From positions 40,734,001 through 40,798,000 of the forward strand of contig CM114272.1 of assembly GCA_050084515.1 (NCBI GenBank): DNA of 64,000 bases, given 5' to 3'. This DNA is from Blasia pusilla. Lineage: Eukaryota > Marchantiophyta > Marchantiopsida > Blasiales. How positions within the stretch are numbered: position 1 is the first letter of the stretch; each line of letters begins with the position of its first letter. Below, one piece after another: positions 44,702-55,879 of the stretch. The notes under the pieces are model-generated. The model was not told the DNA's origin and searched no databases. It saw only the letters and a list, made by a program, of their open reading frames with translations. The position numbers were made by a program, and so were the translations under genes.

Positions 44702-46753
44702 GTGCCTTCCCCATCAGGTGGTAGAAGTCCTCATAGTAGCAAAGACAATGGAGCGCCGATGGCACAACCACGCAAGTTGTTGTTGAGGTACCCCACCTTT
44801 GCAAGAAGCAAGAGAGATGATGCGGATGACTTTATTTTGGAGTTTACCCATGTGGCAAAATCAAATGGAGAGGGATCAGAGGAAGATCTTCTTAGAGTCT
44901 TTCCTGGACTCTTAAAGAAGCGTGCCAGTCAATGGTATGAGGGGTTAGACGCATAGCTCTTGGAAACTTTGAAGACCCTACTTAAGGCCTTCCTTCATGA
45001 GTTTCGGGACCTAAAATTTGATGATCGCTTGCTTATGAAGCTTTGTAATCTTAAAAGAAGGAAGAAAGAGACTTCAAGAGAGTACACTCAGAGGTTTCGG
45101 AGCTTGGTTGGTAAGTTGGAGCACACCACTGTGCCACAATTGGTGGATTGGTTTGTGTCAGGGTTATGGAAGGAGATGGATTGTTATTGTTGTAGAGGGC
45201 CGCGTGACTCATTAGCAACCGTCCTTGCCTCTGCCATAGCTTATGAGGCCTTGGAAAAATCCAAGACGACGCGCAAGAAGAGACATCATTGGAAGCAGAC
45301 AAACTCTTCATCAGAGGAGTCTTCATCTTCGTCTGACTCCTCGGATACCTTGTGAGGCAGCACTAACAATGAAGACTCAGAGTCTGAGGAAGACTCCAAG
45401 GGCAAGAAGAAGAAGAAAGCAGGACGCCCAAGAAGGTCCTCAATTGAGGAAAAAGGACGTAGGGATGAGAGCGCAAAGAACGAGTGTCACAAGTTGGTGA
45501 GTTCCACTCGTAAGACCAAGAAGGATGGGGAGAAGTCTGCCATCATTGAGTTGACAAAGCGAATGGCCGAGTTAAAGGTACATTTGGTGGCTTAGAAAGA
45601 CCCGAGAAGAAGTTCGGGTCTTATGCGGCCTAATATATGGTGTACTTCTTGTGGGACTCAGGGACATACAGTGCTAGAGTACCCATTGCAATGCGATTTA
45701 CGTTGGATGTAAGAAGAACCCTCAAAGGAGGAGGGATTGTATGAAGCCGACCAGTGGGAGGGATGTTATGCGGTGCAAGCAGTTCATGGGGCTAGTACTT
45801 CTCGTAGCTAGATCCCAAGATACGTGCCGCCAAAATTTGAAGAGCAAAGGCCTATACGACAGATCATGGGACCCGTAGCGTTCACCCCACCTATTAAGAG
45901 GAGTTGCTATTATAATTTCAGAGCAACCGATCACTGGGCAAAAAAATGTCCCAACCCAAAAAGACCCGTGTGTGGTAATTTTAAGAAGGGAGGGCATACT
46001 ACACTAGAATGTCCCAAGCCTCAAGTGCCCCGACTCTTGGTCAAATATGTCACCACCCCACCGGCACCAACCGAAGCCAAGAATGACGTTAATGTGTAGC
46101 TAGTACATGTGGAAGATGTCACCTCATCCGGGAAGGCAAGGAAGGTGACAATTGTAGAAGAAGCCCTGAAAATGAAGACTGAAGAAGATTCCTCTAATTC
46201 ACCCAAAGACATCCTCAACAAGGTCTTCGCAGTGGATACCAGGTCCAAGTCTAAGAAGAACACTGTGAGGGCGGAGATCCCAGAATCATCATCTCAAAGG
46301 AATATGTCGACAAAGAAAGCGGGTGAGATGTTTTGAGCAAGGAAAGCTATTCTAAAAGGCAAGGAGGACCCAAATTTTGATCGCAATCATCCTAAGTACT
46401 TCTACCCAGAAGTTGAGAAGCATTTTATTAACCAAATTCATGAAGAACAAGCAAGTGGAGTCTTCGCGCATGGTGTCTTACTCCATCACAAAGAAGGAAA
46501 AGTAAAGACCTCGGTGGCTTCGTCCCTGGTGATGGAAGCTTACAACTTACTGAAAGATTTGGCTACCAGTCCCGCAAATAAATCTTTATTGCATTTATTC
46601 ATGGATAACCCCATTTATGGGAGAATACTCCACCAGTGGAAGGTTGGACGTAAGAATAAGGAGCCTGCAAAGAAGCTCCCCGTGGTAGATTTGTTTCGCA
46701 TCAAAGTTGAAGACCTGGATGCACCAAAAGTGGAAGTAGAGATTGAAGGTTAG
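44702..46753 (+). pseudogene. A3 gag and start of protease region
   Basis: One reading frame holds from 44,702 to 46,753 with only nonsense breaks (among them 44,954 TAG, 45,353 TGA, 46,097 TAG, 46,333 TGA). Order: ADDFILEFTHVAKSNGEG and KKRASQWYEGL (gag core), QLVDWFVSGLWKEMD, a serine-rich basic tail, two zinc knuckles near 45,905-46,020 (CYYNFRATDHWAKKC and CGNFKKGGHTTLEC, each missing its second cysteine), then LHLFMDNPIYGRIL and APKVEVEIEG leading toward a protease. Gag would form the particle and bind element RNA. It matches the F element gag block by block. Polymerase genes are deleted after about 46,828. Confidence 0.9.
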
Positions 46754-46828
46754 ACCATAAGGAAGGTCCCTATAGATTCCAGAAGCAAGAACAACATCAT
46801 GACAAAGCAAACGGCTCAAGCTTTGGAT

Positions 46829-47070
46829 GGAGCTTTGTTATTGCAGATTCACAAGAGTCTTTCCTATGAGGAAAGAAGACCATCTTAACTTTTCTTTACC
46901 TTCGTGAAGTTAGAGTTATTGGAGTTAGTGAAGCGTCTTAAGTGAAGATAGAGTTTATTCTTGTTATTTCTTATAAAGCCTCTCTTTACTCAGGAAACAG
47001 TGGTCTCTTGGGAACGAACTTAATACATTTGGATAGAAAGGGTATCTTTTCCCTTGAGTTGTACATTACA
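46829..47070 (+). repeat. A3 3' LTR remnant
   Basis: Matches 43,917-44,167 except for a 24-bp gap bounded by AGTCTTT repeats. It joins directly to internal sequence, so the first ~1.25 kb of this LTR went with the internal deletion. Confidence 0.88.
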
Positions 47071-47764
47071 AGATCCATCCAAATGAGTTGAGGGTTGCAA
47101 TCCAATAGGGACCTCCAAAATCCACTCTATTGAAGTTGGTCCGGGTTTTGAATCCCAACGCCAAAACTCCCGATCCATTCCGCGCGTGCCTTTGGGTCGC
47201 CCTGCGGTGCCCCAAAGTGGGGTTCGAGTCCCAAGCACTCTTGGAGACCTTCCCCCTTACTAGTTCTTTCAGGGTTCTCCGCCCTCTCCCTATCTATGGG
47301 CAAGCGACGTTCGGGCCACTCTTTTTGGCCCTCAACCCAACTCCCTATACAATCATTTTGGGGAAGTTTCTTAGCCTCTACTTGTGTGTTTGCTAAGATC
47401 TTTGGTGCATTGCAACTAAATTTTCATAAGCTTTCCAAATCCACCTTGTTTTTCCCAAACGCATCTTGGGAATAAAAGTTATGATTCAAAATAAAATCCA
47501 AACCCCAAACGCTAGGCACGTTCCAAATCCCGTTCTCACCTCTTTGGCAACCACTCTTCCTAGACTCGACCCTCTCAAGTCTTGGTTCAGATTTCCTAGT
47601 CGCAACCATAAACATATGAAATGCTCAACCTTGTTTGTGTCTCATCTCTTGTGTCTCTTGCGTCTCTCCCAAGAGACCACTCCAATGCGCAAACCATCCT
47701 AGCGGGAGCCCGCTAGATTTTTTATGTTGTGCTTGGCACTCGTTTGGTTATGAGGGTCATGACA
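47071..47764 (-). repeat. chromovirus 5' LTR, outer piece
   Basis: Continues the LTR broken at 42,661; matches 36,890-37,810 with the ~200-bp segment at 37,086-37,290 absent. Ends GGGTCATGACA, the mirror of the TGTCATG start, followed by target duplication CTTGC (47,765-47,769). Confidence 0.88.
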
Positions 47765-47890
47765 CTTGCCTTGCCTTCCACCATGAACTATAAGTGTGAT
47801 CCCACGTTTTGCAATACATATCCGTGGACGTATCCAAACTTGTCTTTCTATGTCCTTCTTAGGGACAAACTTGTCTGTTTTTGTGCAACC
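47765..47890 (-). mobile_element. MITE-like element, other half
   Basis: The reverse complement matches 51,978-52,110 of the intact copy, including the phrase TTCATGGTGGAAGGCAAGGC, and ends at GTGCAACC. Together with 36,400-36,600 it reconstitutes a ~322-bp element, the size of the intact copy. Confidence 0.8.
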
Positions 47891-48515
47891 ACGACCGTTT
47901 CATCAACCCGCTAAAGAATCTAGGACCAATCGCCAAAACTTCTTTGCAAGCATTGATTCGCTTTACTAACAATCATCACGATCTTCTAAGAAAGGAGAGA
48001 TCTCGAAAATTAGTGCAATTCTTCTTCTATGTTATCCATATTTTATAGCATTTTTTTCTCTCTGTTTTTTTACGGCTCTATTTTTGTAAATCTTTTCCCA
48101 TCCTCTCCCATTGGTTTTTTTTCCATCTTCTATCCCCTCCTTTTTAGCAGACTATTGTTTTTCAATATTTTTTCATCCACCTCTCCATGTTTCTTTATTT
48201 CCCTCTTTTAAACCTTCCTATCTCCCTCCATTTCTTCTCGGTTCCTCTGCATTACCTAGTACATGTGGACTTCCAAAGCGATATCCCCTCTAGACATTAG
48301 AATGGAATTATTTCATTCTAGATAGTAAGGCATTATCTAGCTCATTGGAGAGCTAGATATAGGGTGCTCCAGTTTGATTCTCATGTATTTCCATTTGACC
48401 TGCAAGGCAAGGGCCTTATCGCGTTCCATTTCATCTCCTTTGTGTATTCAACCAAGATCCATAGGATTTACAAGCCTTGCCATCGACCACAATAGCTTGA
48501 GTAGGGAAAATCCTA
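47891..48515. other. pyrimidine-rich non-coding stretch
   Basis: Plus-strand T/C-rich sequence (especially 48,040-48,240) with spurious S/F/L/P-rich frames. Nothing recognisable, although its right part may include eroded 5' sequence of the Harbinger 2 transposase. Confidence 0.4.
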
Positions 48516-49061
48516 CAAGTTTTAGAAAAAAATGATGTGTACGTGTTAGTCCATGACACTCGACTTCTCAAAGACTCTGCTTTCTACAAATTACCAAATT
48601 CTTCCATAAGGGTTTTGAAGGGTCCAAAACTTCCACCTAGAAATGGTAACACGATTTAAGAGTACATCATTGGCGACGAAGGCTATCCCCTCTTACCTTG
48701 GCTCTTGGTTCCCTATCCGGGAGCAATTGGGAGAAAAGAGTCTTGGAACCATCTTCATCCCTTTAGGAAAATCTGTATGGAGAGAGCATTTGGGCACCTC
48801 AAAGGTTCTTGGTGCATTCTCAACATAATCATTTATCATCCAAATTTTGAAAGACTATGGAACATAATATTTTCTTGTTGTATCCTCCACAATATCATGA
48901 TTGATAGGGGTGACTATACTCCATATGGAGTGATCAACCTAACGACGGAGTCAAGATCTCTACCATTAGGGTTCATGACCTCCATTCCCAAGAACAAGGT
49001 TACAAATGATGGAAGATCCAATCGAGATGGAATTTTAGACCGTATACTTCCAATACATTAA
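48516..49061 (+). pseudogene. PIF/Harbinger transposase C-terminal half (Harbinger 2)
   Basis: Plus frame: VHDTRLLKDSAFYKLPNS, then IIGDEGYPLLPWLLVPYPG with the second catalytic D, then KICMERAFGHLKGSW with the catalytic E, then CILHNIMIDRGD, the C-terminal hallmark. The first catalytic block (AIDGTH) was not legible upstream, and there is a stop before EYIIGDEG. It is more diverged in sequence from Harbinger 1 than a recent copy would be. An ORF1 relic converges from the minus strand 200 bp downstream. Confidence 0.88.
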
Positions 49062-49258
49062 ATGGAGACTTGCATACATGGGCATGTGAAAAGAAAGTGT
49101 GAGATCATATTATCATTTCAATAAAATATTTTCAATAAAATAACGCATATGTCTTCTCTTACATAGCTCTTGCTTTTTTTAGTAAGGAAAGATGCTACTG
49201 CGTCACTCAATTTCTCAAAAGCACTTGCTTCATGTTGGTAAATACGCCTATCTTACAA

Positions 49259-50077
49259 TCATTCTTGATGATCCTCCCTCATACTATCCATCAGGGATTT
49301 ACCTGATGCCGTTAAGGCTTGGGCTACAGTAGCACCCATAAAGCTCTTGCATCGATTTCCTTTAATCCCATCACCAAAGCTTGCCCTCCTCTTGGGAAGA
49401 GGTGGGCAAGCTTTGGCAAGCCTCCATGGGATTCCTTTATTATTGTGGTCCCTACACAAAGGATAAGAGAAATGGTAACATGTGAAAATGTGACATTCAC
49501 TACAATATACAAAAATTAGGAAATCATTCGAAAAACCAACCAAAAAAAAGTTTAACAAACTTGTGGCAGAAGATTGCCCAACTCTTGTAGATGGAATTTT
49601 TGGCTCACTTGCCTTCTCCATTGCATTAACAAATAACAAATGAGTGAAGGGATGATCATAATACCCACTTGCACAAAACATGAAAGTCTTGGAATAGATC
49701 AAAATGTTACCGTACACATACGTACCTGATGGATCGATTATAATAACCTCGGGATCATTGGATATAGGGATTTTGCACGTGTCCACAATTCTCATACCAA
49801 TACCTTTTGGATTCACATCTTGGCATCTTAGTAACCACTCAACGAGTTGTCTACAGTATGCTTCGCAGAAGTTTAAGGGCAAGTCCTTCTCCTTTGTATT
49901 TATTATCATCATGTTATAGTATGAAAGCTCTTTGCTTTCTACCTTCCTCTTTGAACCATGTACTTTCTTAAAATCTTTCACAATGGCATACCATTTCTTC
50001 TTACAAGCATTTTCATCACGAATAGGAAGTGTTACCCCATGGTCCATAATATAAGAAGCCACTCTTTCCCACTTCAA
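49259..50077 (-). pseudogene. Harbinger 2 ORF1, Myb/SANT-like protein
   Basis: An uninterrupted 272-codon minus frame, the longest in the right half. The N-terminus has the trihelix/Myb-SANT pattern: WERVASYIMDHGV, RDENACKKKWYAIVKDFKKV, then ELSYYNMM. A variable middle follows, with a likely unspliced intron or insertion around the hydrophobic FLVGFSNDFLIFVYC stretch, and a C-terminal region (KGNRCKSFMGATV, ALTASGKSLMDSM) of the type seen in plant PIF ORF1 proteins. The partner of a PIF transposase binds element ends. The frame is open, but the start of the Myb domain appears to lie upstream of a stop at about 50,080, so function is doubtful. Confidence 0.78.
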
Positions 50078-50239
50078 CTACTATCTTTGATAGTCTACTA
50101 CCTTGCAAGTCATGTTGTTCCATCTTCCATCTTATTGCATCAATTAAAATGTTTATATGGATTGGTGACCTTCTCCAACTTCATACTATATCCATTACCA
50201 AGATTCAAAAAAAGAAAATTTTGAGTTGAGAATGAGTAC

Positions 50240-51742
50240 GTTAGGGTCACACTTAGTTAGTATCATTTTTCTTGCAATGAATGTGGAGAAGTTGGACATG
50301 TTGTGTCCTACTTCCTCCTTCCACCTTCAAACCTATAGCAGATTTATGATAGTCACAAAAATGGAAAATTTTGTAAGCACCAAAGGAGAGATAAAATCCT
50401 CATAACTCTTTGGCCAGGGGGTAGGACACATGACAAATGACACTTTTGAGTGCATTTCTCCATCCGGGTTTTTTTCTTCATCGCATTTATTTTCCTACTC
50501 ATTCCGCATTGCTTTTCAAACCCACAATCCTCATAGTATTTAGGCTCTACAATTTGATTCTCAGACTGCAGGATATGGCGGGGGAGCCATGGGGCCACCT
50601 TCTTTGTGGCATGTTACCTCCACTTCCTCCGCTATTCCTCTACTTTCATGCTCTCTCTTTGTCAAATTTCCTGCATGATATTTGTTCAGGCGCAAAACAC
50701 TAGCCTCAAGCTTTCTAAAAAACAAGCCTTAAGCAAAAAATCTGAAAAATTGCTTCAAACATGTGAGTTATACCTTCTCTTGCAAATGCTCTGTGAGTTG
50801 CCTATTTTCCTCCTATTTCTATTATTGTTGCATAACTTGGTGACAACCTTCTTGAGGCACTTAGCAACCCCGAACACTAGTATTAACGATATGGAATCAA
50901 GAAATTTGGTAGATTCGATCATCAAACGAGTGGATTAATTGCAAGGTTCAGTAGGCATAGCCTCTACTTCTCTACCTCAGGATGGAGGATTTTTTGAATA
51001 CACGCCATGTATCACCAACCACAATTTTTTCGAGCAACTAGTCATGTTTTTTGAAGCTCTACTAGAATTTTCTCATATGATAATTTGGTAGCAAGCCTTA
51101 GCCAGTAGTAGCAATCCCTTTTTGAGCTTTGGAGACTCAGATTGCATGATGTGATCCCTTTTCCATGACAAGACTTTCAAATCCAACTCAATGTGTGTCA
51201 TCTCTTCATGTATTTTCACGAGAAATGACGATATTACATGATTTGATCCTATTCAAAGAAACACTAATTCCCTAAGTATTTATTGTCGTAACGAGGTATT
51301 CAACAAGAGTCAATAGAGTATAACCACTTCATCGTTAAGCTTGAGATTAAAGAGAGAACGACAACTAACCTCGGCGAGTCAAATTAATCTACGTCCAAGA
51401 AGTGAAGTGAAGGGGCTATAAACATGAACCTTGCATATAGTCTCTATGCAAGCTTCAAAGGGATCATCTTGTAAAACACTATGTCAAGAAGGAATAGAAA
51501 AAAATTGATTATGTTTTTCTCATGAAGTGTACAATGTTAAACCCAACTTTTGGTTGATGTACACACTTAGAGGCTTATTTGTAGCTTTCAATCCCAGGTA
51601 GGAGAGAGCATGAGGCAATAATTACATTCTCTCTAGTAGTTGAAATCGAATTGCATTCTCTCTCCAACACGTTAATTTGAATTAAATTCTCCTAGCCTTA
51701 AAGCATATCTCAACCGCCTACAACACTATCTACTTTCTAATT

Positions 51743-51794
<52 letters not shown>

Positions 51795-51977
51795 AGGTCT
51801 AACTCTTCAATGGCACTAATTGATGTTGGCTTCAATGACCACCTTGCAGAATTTTAGTAATAAATTTGGACTACCAACCCATTCACACAAGAATCTTGCA
51901 AAATTTGGTTGTCCTCACGAGTTTTCATTAGTTTGCAAACTTTCCCCTATCTTACTTTGCGGATATATGCATATCAT
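50240..51977. other. no recognisable gene
   Basis: Only short frames with hydrophobic or low-complexity translations (for example 50,606-50,938 plus). Contains a CT microsatellite at 51,745-51,791. No repeat partners were noticed in the window. Confidence 0.45.
51745..51791. repeat. (TC)n microsatellite
   Basis: About 23 uninterrupted TC units. Confidence 0.97.
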
Positions 51978-52302
51978 GGTTGCAAAAATACGGAAAAGTC
52001 CATCCCTAGGACAGACACAAAAAGACAAGTTTGGACATCTCCACTGACATGGATTACAAAAGATGGGGCCCACACTTACATTTCATGGTGGAAGGCAAGG
52101 CAAGGGCGGGCGGGGCAATAAGGGGGAGGGGGAGTAAAGGTGGAAGAAGGATGAAAGGAAAATTTTTGGATCACGAAGCCAAAAGGGAGGGATGAGAAAG
52201 AAGGGAGAGATGAGGCCCATATGGATAAGTCTTTCTATAAGACAAACGTAAGTCCATGGAGACGGACATGTCCGCGGACACATACTTTGTCTATATGCAA
52301 CC
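51978..52302 (+). mobile_element. intact copy of the MITE-like element
   Basis: 325 bp bounded by GGTTGCAAAAATAC at the left and its imperfect complement at the right (GTCTATATGCAACC). The terminal ~60 bp are loosely inverted, including GACAAGTTTGGACAT and ACGTAAGTCCATG boxes. The interior is purine-rich on the plus strand. No coding capacity. No clear target duplication was seen, so the superfamily is undetermined. A second copy is split between 36,400-36,600 and 47,765-47,890. Confidence 0.75.
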
Positions 52303-52439
52303 TTGATCTATATTGTTACTTGGGGAGCTTGTGAATGAGAAACACTCATGATTTTCCCCGGCCCTACGATTGCATGTCAAACATGTTTTCCACAAGCATG
52401 TGTCTTTGACTCCTTCTTCCGCTTCCTTCCTCTCCTCCC

Positions 52440-53490
52440 TTCCAACTTTGATATGCAACCCCCGTCATTAAAATAAATATTTCCATTTTCTTGAGTTTCC
52501 ACAGTGGAATCCATATATGTTTAGCCATCTACAACATCCAACGGTACCTTTTCAACTATGGTTAATCCTTCTTGCCTACCATGTTCTTCTCCTTGAGAGA
52601 AATTGACTACTGACCCTACACTTGTATGACCCTTTTTGTAAAATCTGTTGTTGATTTTTTTTCCGCTCGTATGATTTGCTACTTTAAGAATTTTTCCTAG
52701 TTCTTATACAATTCTCTAAGGATTATTGTGGTTGACATGATGTGCTACTTTACAAAGCTCACTCAATGGCAGAAAAGAGCAAATATTACTTGGAAGGACT
52801 ATTATCGTCGTCCTCTCCCAAGTTTACAATGATATCCTTGGTGATGGTTTCAAGGTTTAGTTGCACTCCATCTTTGCAAACCTTGTCCATGTATATTGTA
52901 ACAATCACTTTTCCGTTTCTTGTTTCTTCTCAACTTTACTTCTATCCCAAAGTAGCCGGCCATACTGACACATTTTCATACAATAGCATCTTGTTGTGTG
53001 TAGTCTCAAATGCGCCCATGAATGGAAGACACTCCAACAGTGGAAAGCATAGTCAATTTCTTGGAATATTTCGAATGTGGATCCAATATTGATGCGGTCT
53101 GCTTGAAGTTGAACTACACAGAAGAATGCATAACAAATTGTCTGCAACAACCCAGGCAAGGCATTGCATGAAATTTGCTTCATATGTAGGAAAAAACATG
53201 GAAATGAGAAGTTGTCAAGCATTGAACAAGCTCATGGATAGTTCTCACCCACATTTAGTGTATTGCCCTTCAACTTGACCTTCTACTTCTTCACCAACAC
53301 ATTGCTTTCATACAAATTCTCAAATTTTGACCTCTAGGCAGCAATCTCACTTGTTGTCCTTGGCTTTCTATCTTTGGGAGGAATATCCATTTCCAAATTA
53401 GGCAAATCATCTTGCCACACAAAGGATGAACTCTCATTCTCCACGTTTGCAATTCTTTTGGGATGTAACTTGAAAGTAAACATGATTGTT
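52440..53490 (-). other. unrecognised minus-strand coding relic
   Basis: The minus frame 53,222-52,905 (105 aa) has CNALPGLLQTICYAFFCVV and a downstream run GRLLWDRSKVEKKQETEKV that continues in a neighbouring frame as TIYMDKVCKDGVQLNLET. This suggests a broken protein rather than chance. No domain could be named. It could be a mobile-element or host pseudogene. Confidence 0.3.
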
Positions 53491-54399
53491 CCTCAATTGC
53501 ACGAAGTTCTAGGAATAGTAAAATCGGTCTTAATATACTAATATGGTTTTGCGATCATGGAGCGAACAACAACAAATGAAAGTTCACAAACACATTAGTC
53601 TAATTCAGACTCCCTTCATTGAATAGTAATATACTATGAGTGAATTTAGGGAACAATAGTAAACTTGGACTTTCACTTGCACAAGAACACTTGAATTAAG
53701 ATTTCTTACAAGAACAATTCTCAAAATACTAACCAAGGTAAGGAAAAGAAATAGAAACTTTGATGGAAAACCCATCGGGATACAAAGGAGGGGCATAGAG
53801 AGTCAAAAGCCCGCGGGCCAAAACCGGCCCTAAGCTAAGGAAATGACCACAAAAATTCCTTTTAGAGTGACATATTATAACGACACTCGTGTCGATACCC
53901 CGTCGACACTCCCGGATGACGTGGCATGTCACATGGATGTGGTTAAATCGTTTATAATTCCATTGCAAAGTTGTGTTGAAGATATGGTTTAATAAATATC
54001 TCTTCAAATTAAAAGAATTTAGGGGTTGAGAAATGCAAAACGTCTTTCAGTCGTTCAAATTTTAATTCAAACCTAAGACGGTTTAATTTTGTGAGTGTAG
54101 ATTCTCTCTGTCTGACTGAGAAAACAATACAACCACCGGTGATGATAATGAGAATCCATAAACCATCAAATACAGTTAAGAATCCAAGATTGAAATCATT
54201 AAACCATAAAGAATCGTCGACGAGTTATCATAATATTAGATTATGTATGTGATGGTATAAGATATGTTATAAAGACTCTGGAGTGTAGCTACATAGGCAG
54301 CTACTCGTCACGCCAAGTCATCATTTCAAAATCTACTTAATTGTATTTATTCACTACTTACTCCCAACGTTTACCATAATCGGACCAAATTAAGATACC
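53491..54399. other. non-coding, AT-rich
   Basis: No supported gene or repeat. A short symmetrical stretch near 53,882-53,912 (CGACACTCGTGTCG and nearby GTCGACAC) could form small hairpins. Confidence 0.4.
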
Positions 54400-54880
54400 T
54401 CGTACTACTCAAACGCACCACGACCGTCGATCTGTGCCCTAGGATCATCATGTGGAGAGAGTGATGATGATATCCTCTCGAAAGTGTCCTCTCAGATTCG
54501 ATGCACTTCCAGACCGTCCGTCACGGCGAGTTGACCGGCTTCTCCGGGAGATTAACGGAGCTACGCCGTTTAGTTACGCCGGCCGGCCGCCCGGCACTGA
54601 CGCTCATCAGTGACGGACGGCCATTTCTTCGGTGACCGTGCAGATCACTCTCATCCGTCCGCGAATTCCCCGCGATTGCCTTGCATAGATGCATACGGGA
54701 ACCTGTCACCGTCCGATAAGAAGAGATTCCCACATCCGCGTTTTCTTACGGCGTCGCGGAACGTAAATTATACGGGAACCCGTTCCTGTACTATACTTCC
54801 CGTCACCTTCGCCCATAACTTCCATGAAGGTACCGCATTCGTTCGGCCGTTCTTATTCATAAATTTATAGTAAGAATGCT
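54400..54880. other. CpG-rich island in a CpG-poor landscape
   Basis: This ~480-bp stretch carries dozens of CG dinucleotides (for example CACGGCGAGTTGACCGGC and ACGCCGGCCGGCCGCCC), whereas most of the window is visibly depleted. Open frames on both strands (54,521-54,733 minus; 54,610-54,870 plus) have no recognisable domain. It may be an unmethylated promoter, a fragment of a young or captured gene, or organellar/other DNA; none can be shown. Confidence 0.5.
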
Positions 54881-55392
54881 TATGATTTGATTTACTTAGT
54901 ACTAGCCGATGTGAAACTGCCCGTCCCTTTAACTTAACGGATAGTTCATGTTAAACCCGTCATACGTCAACACGTGAATGGTCTAATATGCATACGTGTC
55001 ATGTGGAGGAAGCCCTTGCCTCAAAATCCCATACTCTTTTAATAGTATAGATTAGTTAGCATGTGGACGAATTCTTTACGAATCTATGTTATTATCGGAG
55101 AGTTCCTTTTTGATTTGTAAACATCATCATGTTTGACATGTGTCAGTAAGAAAATATTTCTTATTTTAACGGGTAGCAAATAAATGTTTTCCTATGGACA
55201 CCTTATTAGTAAAAATAATCATTTTGTGCAACATGATTAGTCCCTACACTCCCGTGCATGGGATCAAAGGAAACCCTTCTCAAGTGTTGTCATCTGAGAA
55301 GGGTCCTCTTGAGACTCTTCTATTGTCCATGGATGTCATTTAAAAGTAATTAAATTAAGGGGAAAGTTTGTCGCACGGGAATCATAATAATC

Positions 55393-55482
55393 TACCACAC
55401 ATGTGTATAGCATGTATAATAACCCTCTCAAAGGGTTACTATGAGAAAATAATTACCACACATGTGTATAGCATGTATAATA
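55393..55482. repeat. tandem 29-bp duplication around a small hairpin
   Basis: Two identical 29-bp copies start at 55,393 and 55,454 (each begins TACCACACATGTG). The spacer starts with a 6-bp stem hairpin (AACCCT-ctcaa-AGGGTT, 55,421-55,437). It lies downstream of the Helitron helicase in element orientation, where hairpins are expected, but no CTRR terminus follows it. Confidence 0.7.
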
Positions 55483-55879
55483 CACATGAACACGTTAGAT
55501 GGAATTAAAAAATTTTAAACCGTGATAATTTTATAATATATTTCTATGCAATAATATTTGAAAAATATCCAAACACCTATAAAAAATGGTCACTCCTATA
55601 ATCATGTTATTGTTGTGTTCATTTACAAAACAATAGAAGAACATCCATTTGATGGAACATTTTCTTCCCTTCAAATTCAAGGATTTTTTGGTATTACCCA
55701 ATAATGTCTATCGTGAATCATTCAAATAATAACAACTCATAAAATAAGTGGAATATTCTCATTAGAAAATAAAAGGTGTTACGTAAAAATTCATAAATCT
55801 AGCTTTGTGTTTAGTTCAATGCAACACCTCATGATATACAATTCTAGTACAAAGACCTTCTTTGTTTGTTGGATTTTGA

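Larger units (their letters stand above)
42662..47070 (+). mobile_element. family A Ty3/gypsy element (A3), internally deleted
   Basis: Full 5' LTR (42,662-44,167), tRNA-Asp primer site, gag and protease-proximal region, then an abrupt join at about 46,829 into the last ~240 bp of a 3' LTR. RT, RNase H, integrase and most of the 3' LTR are missing. Flanks are AGACC (42,657-42,661) and AGATC (47,071-47,075), a 4/5 target duplication. It interrupts the chromovirus 5' LTR, so it is younger than that element. Confidence 0.88.
36601..47764 (-). mobile_element. Ty3/gypsy chromovirus, minus strand, nested with two other LTR insertions
   Basis: LTRs start TGTCATG and end CATGACA at the outer edges (36,601 and 47,764), flanked by CTTAC and CTTGC, inside a MITE. 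Read right to left: 5' LTR (split), degenerate iMet-like primer site, gag, protease-region remains, integrase C-terminus, chromodomain, 3' LTR. The RT, RNase H and integrase core are deleted between about 39,420 and 39,190. Two younger insertions sit inside: a solo A-type LTR (40,770-42,199) and a family A element (42,662-47,070). Confidence 0.9.

Noticed and set aside
47071-47764. Treating this as an independent solo LTR
   Set aside because: It continues 42,355-42,661 colinearly and ends at a target duplication matching 36,596-36,600, so it is the outer piece of the chromovirus 5' LTR.
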